Position numbers and translations under genes: made by a program
DNA from: an uncultured Clostridia bacterium
GTDB taxonomy: Bacteria; Bacillota; Clostridia; Christensenellales; CAG-917
Direction: 5' to 3'
NCBI GenBank assembly: GCA_900554085.1
Contig: USGA01000047.1
Location: forward strand, 1-6,162
Length of the DNA: 6,162 nucleotides
Notes under the pieces: model-generated
The model's input: only the letters and a program-made list of their open reading frames with translations
The model's database searches: none
Told to the model about the DNA's origin: nothing
In this document: in pieces, positions 1 through 5,030 of the stretch
Numbering within the stretch: the stretch's first letter is position 1
Layout: each line of letters opens with the position of its first letter

Positions 1-969
1 GGTCACCACGAGTACCACGCAGGACGGCGTGATCCCCGTCTTTCTGCATTTGATATCCAGGAATTTTTCGCCGCCGAGTTCGGCACCGAAACCCGCTTCG
101 GTGACGACGTAATCGGCGTGGGTGAGGGCGGTCATTGTCGCCATAATGCTGTTGCAGCCGTGCGCTATGTTCGCAAACGGGCCGCCGTGAACGTAGGCGG
201 GCGTGCCCTCGAGAGTCTGGACGAGGTTGGGTTTGGCGGCGTCGCGGAGCAATATCGCCATTGCGTCCTCGCCTCCTATATCGCGCGCCGTCACTTCGGA
301 GCCGTCCTCGGCGTATCCCACAACTATGTTGCCGAGCCGTCTTTTGAGGTCGGCAAAGTTCTCCGCCATACATAACACCGCCATAATCTCGCTTGCCGCG
401 GTGATGACAAAGCCGTCCTTGCGGGGCACTCCGTTTGCGGTGCCGCCCAATCCGATTTCCACCACGCGCAGGGCGCGGTCGTTCATATCGAGACAGCGTT
501 TCCACACGACTTCCTTTATGACGGGGGTTTTGCCGAAATGAATGTGATTGTCTATGAGCGCTGCCAGCAGGTTGTTAGCCGCTGTGATTGCGTGGAAGTC
601 GCCCGTGAAATGCAGGTTGATGTCCTCCATAGGAATTACCTGAGCGTATCCGCCGCCGCAGGCTCCGCCCTTGATGCCGAACACGGGGCCGAGGGAGGGC
701 TCGCGGAGCGCCAGCGCAACCTTTCTTCCGGTACGGTTCAGCCCGTCGGCAAGGCTTATGCTTACCGTCGTTTTGCCTTCTCCGAGCGGAGTGGGATTCA
801 TTGCCGTAACAAGTATGAGTTTGCCGCGTTTGCCCTCGGCGCAGGCGGGCACCTTGGCCTTGTATTTTCCGTAACATTCGGTTTCGTCGGCGGTGTAGCC
901 GAGTTTTGCCGCGATTTCGGTTATGGGACGAGGAGTAACGCTTCTTGCGATTTCGGCGTCGGTGAGCAT
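1..969 (-). CDS. fhs: Formate--tetrahydrofolate ligase (10-formyl-THF synthetase), N-terminal 323 residues, cut by the left edge
   Basis: ATP-dependent ligation of formate to tetrahydrofolate, giving 10-formyl-THF for purine synthesis, formyl-Met-tRNA and, in acetogens, the methyl branch of the Wood-Ljungdahl pathway; cytoplasmic. I translated the minus strand from ATG at 969-967; the frame stays open to base 1. Motifs: P-loop TPLGEGKTT (60-68), the family block EPSLGPVFGIKGG (90-102), PMEDINLHFTGD (113-124), VWKRCLDMNDRALR (155-168), and EAGFGAELGGEKFLDIKCR (291-309). The family is about 555 residues, so roughly 40% of the protein is missing at the C terminus because of the window edge. The start is supported by AAGGAG at 982-977, 7 nt upstream. 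One small oddity is Cys at residue 104, where GGAAGGG is usual. It is transcribed divergently from the 1165 gene. Codon use is CTC-rich, like dapA/dapB. No other folate gene is visible, so an acetogenic role cannot be judged. Confidence 0.96.
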   Translation of the reverse strand, partial: MLTDAEIARSVTPRPITEIAAKLGYTADETECYGKYKAKVPACAEGKRGKLILVTAMNPTPLGEGKTTVSISLADGLNRTGRKVALALREPSLGPVFGIKGGACGGGYAQVIPMEDINLHFTGDFHAITAANNLLAALIDNHIHFGKTPVIKEVVWKRCLDMNDRALRVVEIGLGGTANGVPRKDGFVITAASEIMAVLCMAENFADLKRRLGNIVVGYAEDGSEVTARDIGGEDAMAILLRDAAKPNLVQTLEGTPAYVHGGPFANIAHGCNSIMATMTALTHADYVVTEAGFGAELGGEKFLDIKCRKTGITPSCVVLVVT

Positions 970-990
970 TTGTTTTCTCCTTGGATTTCA

Positions 991-1022
991 GTCGCGTATA
1001 CCTCCCGAGAGGCAGTCGCGAC
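991..1022 (-). promoter_or_regulatory. Leader hairpin just upstream of the fhs ribosome binding site
   Basis: On the minus strand an outer 6-bp stem (GTCGCG / CGCGAC) encloses a 2x2 internal loop, a second 6-bp stem (TGCCTC / GAGGTA, one G-U pair) and a UCGG tetraloop. It ends 8 nt before the AAGGAG at 982-977 and has no U-run, so it is not an intrinsic terminator. It should form near the 5' end of the fhs mRNA. Possible roles are mRNA stabilisation, control of ribosome access, or a DNA operator; the sequence does not discriminate. Confidence 0.5.
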
Positions 1023-1039
1023 GGTCTGTGTTTTTTTTC

Positions 1040-1068
1040 ACTATAATACACCCGACGGTTTTTTTCCA
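1040..1068 (-). promoter_or_regulatory. Probable sigma-A-type promoter for fhs
   Basis: Reading the minus strand, TGGAAA (1068-1063, 4/6 match to TTGACA) is followed after exactly 17 nt by TATAGT (1045-1040, 5/6 match to TATAAT). Initiation would fall near 1033, in an A-rich stretch, giving a leader of about 63 nt that contains the 991-1022 hairpin and the fhs ribosome binding site. The prediction rests on match and spacing only. Confidence 0.5.
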
Positions 1069-1097
1069 CCATTTGGGGCGGCGGCGACAAAAAAATA

Positions 1098-1126
1098 TTG
1101 CGCGCGCAGGCGTTATCATATATAAT
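1098..1126 (+). promoter_or_regulatory. Sigma-A-type promoter for the rightward membrane-protein gene
   Basis: TTGCGC (1098-1103) and a perfect TATAAT (1121-1126) are separated by 17 nt. Initiation would be near 1133, giving a leader of about 32 nt that includes the AAGGGGG ribosome binding site at 1151-1157. The -35 element is weak (TTG only), while the -10 is consensus, which fits a promoter that could respond to a regulator. Confidence 0.6.
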
Positions 1127-1132
1127 AACGCC
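1109..1132. promoter_or_regulatory. 24-bp near-perfect palindrome over the -10 element, candidate operator
   Basis: The arms GGCGTTAT (1109-1116) and ATAACGCC (1125-1132) are perfect inverted complements, and the ATATAT core is also self-complementary. Only one symmetric pair of positions mismatches (1117 against 1124). The element sits directly on TATAAT at 1121-1126, as expected for a dimeric repressor site. No regulator gene is present in the window, so the ligand and protein are unknown. The AT core contributes some symmetry by chance, but the GC-ended arms do not. Confidence 0.4.
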
Positions 1133-1164
1133 GTAAACGGTCACATTTGCAAGGGGGATATTTT

Positions 1165-1875
1165 ATGAACAGACCGCTCGGCAAAAAAGAGAAAGTGCAG
1201 ATAGGGTTGCTCGCGCTTGCGTGCGTGATTATAGTGCTCGGCATACTCTTCCTCGTCAACGCTATGCAGGAAAATCCCGAAGACGGATTTTTCCCCGCGT
1301 TTTGCGAGATTGACAACATTCTCGGGAAATACATCATCGTCATCGTGACTATGGCTTGCGGAATAATGCTGTTTTCGAACGTCGGTATTACTTTCGAGGA
1401 CAGGAAACTCCGCAACGGACTCACAATAGGCATTACCACGTTTTCCACGGTCCTTACCGTGCCGCTCGTGTACGTGTTCATAGCCATACTGCCTTATGCA
1501 GGCAATCCCGTCCCGTTTGAGCAACTCAACGCTCTCGACGCTATTATGAGAATGGACCTCATATATCAGGGATTCGTGGCCTGGTTCGGCGACGGCGCGT
1601 TCCTGTGGGTGGTGCTTGTGGTTATGCTTCTGTTGTCCTTGGTGTTCATCACATTCCCGCTCCTCACGGGTATACTCGCCGTGAAGTGCGACAAAACTCT
1701 AGGCGTCAAGAAAAAGGGCGGTTTCGGCGTCATAGTGCTTCCCGTTGTGGCGAAGCAACTCGCCGCGGCGGAAGCGGCGGGCGAGACGACCGTGCCCGAA
1801 GACGAATCAGAGCCCGAAGCGGCATTTGCGGCAGCCTGCGCCGCAGACAAGGCGGAAGAAAGCCGCCCCGAGTAA
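1165..1875 (+). CDS. Four-helix membrane protein of unknown function with acidic C-terminal tail
   Basis: I do not recognise the family. The protein is 236 residues. The start is ATG 1165, with AAGGGGG at 1151-1157 and a 7-nt spacer; an in-frame TTG at 1147 lies upstream of that site and is rejected. Hydrophobic segments fall near residues 12-33, 56-77, 85-112 and 145-172. Basic clusters at 7-10 (KKEK), 80-83 (RKLR) and 174-184 (KCDK then KKK) place both ends in the cytoplasm by the positive-inside rule. Residues about 198-236 form an Ala/Glu-rich, low-complexity tail that is probably disordered. There is no signal peptidase site, transporter motif or enzymatic motif that I can name. It is monocistronic, between divergent fhs and the convergent dap operon, and its promoter is overlapped by a palindrome. 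The TM pattern and base periodicity make it a real gene; function is open. Confidence 0.8.
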   Translation: MNRPLGKKEKVQIGLLALACVIIVLGILFLVNAMQENPEDGFFPAFCEIDNILGKYIIVIVTMACGIMLFSNVGITFEDRKLRNGLTIGITTFSTVLTVPLVYVFIAILPYAGNPVPFEQLNALDAIMRMDLIYQGFVAWFGDGAFLWVVLVVMLLLSLVFITFPLLTGILAVKCDKTLGVKKKGGFGVIVLPVVAKQLAAAEAAGETTVPEDESEPEAAFAAACAADKAEESRPE

Positions 1876-1893
1876 ATCTCCGCGAAGCAAAAC

Positions 1894-1921
1894 AAAACCT
1901 CGGCGTCTGCCGAGGTTTTTT
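1894..1921. terminator. Intrinsic terminator, probably bidirectional
   Basis: A stem AAAACCTCGGC (1894-1904) with loop GTCT and the complementary arm at 1909-1919 is followed by a run of six T (1916-1921). It ends transcription of the 1165 gene, whose stop is 18 nt upstream. In the minus direction the same stem is followed by TTTTGTTTTG, so it probably also ends the lysC-asd-dapA-dapB transcript, whose last stop is at 1973-1975. No other stem-loop was seen in the 97-nt gap between the convergent genes. Confidence 0.88.
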
Positions 1922-1972
1922 GTTGAATTGTTTTTTATCTTCCTTTGCGTATCGGGCAATCGACGAACTTGC

Positions 1973-3145
1973 TTACTTTATTCCGTAATAAGATTTCAGG
2001 GCTTTCTCGGCGGTGGCGAGGGAAGCGCTGTCTATGCAACAGGAAATCTTGGTTTCCGATGTGGTGATGGCGTAGACCTTGGCGCCCTTTTTGCCGAGCA
2101 GAGAGAGCACGTCCGCGGCGACGCCGCTCTTGTGCTCCATTCCCGCGCCTTCGGCGGTGAGTTTGCACGCGTCGCGCACGATGTTCGCCGAGGTGTGTTC
2201 GGATATGTAATGCGCGGCCTTGCGGTAATCGGCTTCACCGAGCGTAAAGGATACTGCGGCCGTGCCGTCGGCGTTGTAGTTCTGGCTTATCATATCGAGA
2301 TTGATATGCAGTCGCTTGAGTTTGCCGAGCAAGGCGAGGAAGTCGTCGAATGTGACGGAGGGCAGGGTGACCAGCACGACGTCGCTTTCCGAGGACACGG
2401 AAGTGACGGCGTGGAAACTGCCCAGAATTGATGTCATATCGTAGAAGCCTTTGGACTTGCCGAGAATGAACTCGGCGGCGCGGAGTGCGCCGACTGCAAA
2501 AACTTCCTTGTTTTCCGATTCGTGGCACAGTCGTATGACTTCGCCCGAGCCGAGGAAGAGCACTTCGTGTTTGCCCACGACGGTGCCTCCGCGCACGGCG
2601 TGGATACCGATTTCGTCGGGGGAACGGCGTTGCTTTGCCGCGTGTCTGCCGTACACGAAATTGAGAGCGTCGCCGCGCACGTCGTTTATCGCCTTGGCGA
2701 GCGTGAGCGCGGTGCCGCTGGGGGAATCGAGTTTGTGGATGTCGTAGCCGTCGTCGAGGAATTTCGCCGCGTCTTTTGCAAGGGCGGTCAAAAGGTTCAC
2801 GCCCAGCGACATATTGCTCGCCATAAAGACGGGTATTTTCTCGGAGGCGGCGTGAATTGTCTCGAGTTGTTCGGGGGTGTGTCCCGTGGTTGCGATGACC
2901 GCTCCGCACTTATGCTCTTTGCAATAGGCGAGCAGTTCCTCGGTGGCTTCGGGGACGGAGAAATCCACCACCACGTCGGCATCGAGGAGAGAGTCGCGGA
3001 AACTTCTGTATACGGGATAGGGCAGGTCGCCCGCACCGCGCGCGTCCACGCCGAAAACAATCTCGAATTTGTCCGAGCCTATGAGAGTGGTGTAAATGGT
3101 CTTTCCGATGCGCCCTGCGGCGCCCGAAACAGCAATCTTAATCAT
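1973..3145 (-). CDS. dapB: 4-hydroxy-tetrahydrodipicolinate reductase fused to a C-terminal double ACT domain; catalytic His-His loop apparently missing
   Basis: DapB reduces 4-hydroxy-tetrahydrodipicolinate with NAD(P)H to tetrahydrodipicolinate, fourth step toward lysine/mDAP; cytoplasmic. Start ATG 3145-3143 (MIKIAVSGAAGRIGK), 10 nt after the dapA stop. The ribosome site is weak (GGTAA), so translational coupling is likely. The nucleotide-binding N domain has GAAGRIG (8-14), VVVDFSVPEAT (58-68), IATTG (84-88) and ASNMSLGVN (109-117). The substrate domain keeps HKLDSPSGTA (137-146), IGIHAVRGGTVVGKHE (179-194), VFAVGALRAA (215-224) and a GFYDM end (233-237). Residues about 243-390 resemble the paired ACT domains of aspartokinase: LHINLDMISQN (279-289), then EGAGM (332-336) and ITTSETKIS (360-368). 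Total 390 residues against about 250-270 usual. The family normally has an E-x-H-H stretch just before K-x-D-x-P-S-G. Here Ile136 is followed directly by His137-Lys138, so about eight residues, including the catalytic His (H159 of E. coli), are absent; the partner Lys (K163) is kept. The name is secure; activity is doubtful. Confidence 0.9.
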   Translation of the reverse strand: MIKIAVSGAAGRIGKTIYTTLIGSDKFEIVFGVDARGAGDLPYPVYRSFRDSLLDADVVVDFSVPEATEELLAYCKEHKCGAVIATTGHTPEQLETIHAASEKIPVFMASNMSLGVNLLTALAKDAAKFLDDGYDIHKLDSPSGTALTLAKAINDVRGDALNFVYGRHAAKQRRSPDEIGIHAVRGGTVVGKHEVLFLGSGEVIRLCHESENKEVFAVGALRAAEFILGKSKGFYDMTSILGSFHAVTSVSSESDVVLVTLPSVTFDDFLALLGKLKRLHINLDMISQNYNADGTAAVSFTLGEADYRKAAHYISEHTSANIVRDACKLTAEGAGMEHKSGVAADVLSLLGKKGAKVYAITTSETKISCCIDSASLATAEKALKSYYGIK

Positions 3146-3155
3146 ACGTTTACCG

Positions 3156-4025
3156 TTAGTCGAAATCGGGGAGCATTGCCGCAAGTTTTGCGGCGTTTTC
3201 CTCGGTCATTTCGGTGAGGGGGAGACGCACTATGCCGTTGCAAAGTCCCTTGAGTTGCGCCGCTTTTTTGACGGGAATGGGGTTGACTTCGCAGAACAGC
3301 GCGCGTACGAAAGGCAACATCCTGAGTTGCATTGCCGCGGCTTTGGCAAGGTCGCCGTCGAGCATCGCGGAAGTCATACCCGACGTAAACTTCGGCGCGA
3401 CGTTGCTCGCCACGCTGATTACGCCCATTCCGCCCATAGCCATAAGAGGCACGGTGATACCGTCGTCGCCGCTGTAGACGACCGCCTTGCCCTCGGAAAG
3501 ACGAATGGCTTCCTCTATCTGCTCCATATTGCCGCTCGCTTCCTTGATGGCGGCGATGTTCCTGTGCTCCGCGATTTTTGCGAAAGTGGCGGGCAGGAGA
3601 TTGACCCCCGTGCGACCGGGCACGTTGTAGCAGATGATGGGAATGTTGACGGCGTCCGCGATTGCGGTGTAGTGCGCGATGAGTCCCGCCTGAGTTGCCT
3701 TGTTGTAGTATGGGGTGACGACGAGGATTGCGTCCGCGCCCAGTTTTTCCGCCTGAACGGAATTTTCGATTGCGGCGGCGGTGCTGTTGGAGCCCGTGCC
3801 GACTATGACGGGGATTACGCCTTTGAGTTTCTTCACCGAGAATTCGATGACGGCTTTCTTTTCGGCGGCGGTCATAGTGGCGGGCTCACCGGTCGTGCCG
3901 AGCACGACGACGGCGCTTACGCCGCCCGCCACCTGTGCGTCGAGCAGTTTATCCAGCGCGTCGAAATCGACGCCGCTTTCGGTGAAGGGGGTTATGAGTG
4001 CTGTTGCCGTGCCTTTGAAAATCAT
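3156..4025 (-). CDS. dapA: 4-hydroxy-tetrahydrodipicolinate synthase
   Basis: Condenses pyruvate with aspartate semialdehyde through a Schiff base, the committed step of the lysine/mDAP branch; cytoplasmic (beta/alpha)8 barrel, usually a tetramer. The protein is 289 residues, normal for the family. The start is ATG 4025-4023 (MIFKGTATALITPF), with GGAGG at 4036-4032 and a 6-nt spacer; a longer in-frame reading up to 4064 would overlap asd and is rejected. Active-site residues fall at the same numbers as in the E. coli enzyme: Thr44-Thr45 in LGTTGE, Tyr107 in VTPYYNK, Tyr133 and Arg138 in CYNVPGRTG, and Schiff-base Lys161 in AAIKEASG. The asd stop is 1 nt upstream and dapB follows after 10 nt, so the genes are co-transcribed and probably translationally coupled. 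Bacterial DapA is sometimes lysine-inhibited; nothing in the sequence settles that here. Codon use (CTC, GAA, AAA, some ATA) matches dapB and fhs, not lysC. Confidence 0.97.
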   Translation of the reverse strand: MIFKGTATALITPFTESGVDFDALDKLLDAQVAGGVSAVVVLGTTGEPATMTAAEKKAVIEFSVKKLKGVIPVIVGTGSNSTAAAIENSVQAEKLGADAILVVTPYYNKATQAGLIAHYTAIADAVNIPIICYNVPGRTGVNLLPATFAKIAEHRNIAAIKEASGNMEQIEEAIRLSEGKAVVYSGDDGITVPLMAMGGMGVISVASNVAPKFTSGMTSAMLDGDLAKAAAMQLRMLPFVRALFCEVNPIPVKKAAQLKGLCNGIVRLPLTEMTEENAAKLAAMLPDFD

Positions 4026-4026
4026 T

Positions 4027-5016
4027 TTACGCCTCCGTTGCGTTCTTGATGAGCAGTTCGACAATCTGGACCGCGTTGGTCGCCGCGCCCTTTCTGATGT
4101 TGTCGGCGACGCACCAGATGTTGACGCCGCTGTCCACGCTCTCGTCTATGCGGATACGTCCGACAAAGACTTCGTCGTGGTTTTCGGCGAGAATGGGCAT
4201 AGGATAGACGTTGTTCTTGACGTCGTCCATAACCACCAGTCCGGGGAAGTTGGACAGGCAGGAGAACACCGCTTCGCGGGTGCAGGGTTTCTTGAATTCG
4301 ACGTTGATGGACTCGCTGTGGCCGTGATAGACGGGCACGCGGACGGTGGTGGCGGTGATGCGTAGAGACTTGTCGTGAAGAATTTTCTTGGTCTCTTCTA
4401 TCATCTTCCACTCTTCCTTGGTGTAACCGTTGTCGAGGAAGACGTCGATGTGCGGAAGCATATTGAACGCGATGGGGTAGGGGAATTTCTCGGGAGCCCT
4501 GCCCTCGATGCCGTACTTGAGGTCGTTGTAGCCCGCGACGCCCGCGCCCGAGACGGCCTGATAGGTGGAGTACACTATACGCTTGATGCCGAAAGTGTCG
4601 TAGAGGGGCTTAAGGGCGACCACTGCCTGAATGGTGGAGCAGTTGGGATTGGCGATGATGCCCTTGTGGCGGCGGGCATCCTCCGGGTTGATCTCTGGGA
4701 TCACCAGCGGCACATTGGGGTCCATGCGGAAGGCACTGGAATTATCCACGAACACGGCACCCGCCTTAACGATGGCCGGGGCGAAACGCTTGGCGATGTC
4801 GTTCTCCGCAGCGCCCAGCACGATGTCCATACCCTCGAAGGCACTGTCCTCAGCGGGCTGCACCGTCAGCTCCCGGCCCTGCCAGAGCAGCTTTTGCCCG
4901 GCGGAGCGGGGGGAGGCCAGCAGCCGCAGCTCCTCCACGGGAAAGCTGCGCTCGGCCAGTATTTTCATCATTTCACGGCCCACCGCACCGGTGGCGCCCA
5001 GAATGGCAACGTTCAT
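4027..5016 (-). CDS. asd: Aspartate-semialdehyde dehydrogenase, with a codon-usage break near codon 130
   Basis: NADPH-dependent reduction of aspartyl phosphate to aspartate semialdehyde, the branch point for lysine/mDAP and threonine/methionine; cytoplasmic. The protein is 329 residues, close to the family's usual 330-350. The start is ATG 5016-5014, with AAGGAGG 7-8 nt upstream; the TAA stop of lysC (5033-5031) abuts this site, and the intergenic gap is 14 nt. Motifs: dinucleotide-binding GATGAVG (7-13), SSAFRMD with phosphate-binding Arg97 (93-99), catalytic Cys126 in NPNCSTIQ (123-130), and RVPVYHGHSE with catalytic His233 (226-235). All key residues are present and the frame is intact. 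Codon use is not uniform. In codons 1-132, Val is 9 GTG, 2 GTT, 0 GTC and Leu is 9 CTG, 1 CTC. In codons 133-329, Val is 15 GTC, 5 GTG, 1 GTT and Leu is only 3 CTG of 12. The gene therefore appears to be a mosaic or an assembly chimera joined at its most conserved motif. Confidence 0.96.
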   Translation of the reverse strand: MNVAILGATGAVGREMMKILAERSFPVEELRLLASPRSAGQKLLWQGRELTVQPAEDSAFEGMDIVLGAAENDIAKRFAPAIVKAGAVFVDNSSAFRMDPNVPLVIPEINPEDARRHKGIIANPNCSTIQAVVALKPLYDTFGIKRIVYSTYQAVSGAGVAGYNDLKYGIEGRAPEKFPYPIAFNMLPHIDVFLDNGYTKEEWKMIEETKKILHDKSLRITATTVRVPVYHGHSESINVEFKKPCTREAVFSCLSNFPGLVVMDDVKNNVYPMPILAENHDEVFVGRIRIDESVDSGVNIWCVADNIRKGAATNAVQIVELLIKNATEA

Positions 5017-5030
5017 AGTTTGGTTCCTCC

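Noticed and set aside
1020..1069. Imperfect direct repeat (GACGGT followed by a T-run and CAC) at 1020-1040 and 1054-1069
   Set aside because: The similarity is mostly the homopolymer T-run plus a six-base word. It is better explained as A/T-rich promoter DNA of fhs.
575..1144. Open frame of 189 codons on the minus strand through the fhs 5' region
   Set aside because: Its translation is Arg-rich and low-complexity, a shadow of fhs in another frame. The true fhs frame has full family motifs.
1147..1164. TTG start at 1147 for the membrane protein
   Set aside because: The AAGGGGG ribosome site lies at 1151-1157, downstream of that TTG and correctly spaced for ATG 1165.
3146..3184. Upstream extension of dapB to a start at 3184
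   Set aside because: It would overlap the dapA 3' end, and the 13 extra residues precede the conserved MIKIAVSGAAGRIG start. ATG 3145 fits the family and the 10-nt gap.
2522..4049. Long plus-strand open frames opposite dapB and dapA
   Set aside because: They are antisense shadows produced by GC-rich third positions. They have no family motif and no ribosome site, while the minus-strand genes are complete and motif-rich.
4026..4064. Upstream extension of dapA to a start at 4064
   Set aside because: The extra residues (Arg/Ser-rich) come from the asd 3' end read out of frame. ATG 4025 has a GGAGG site at a 6-nt spacing and matches the family N terminus.
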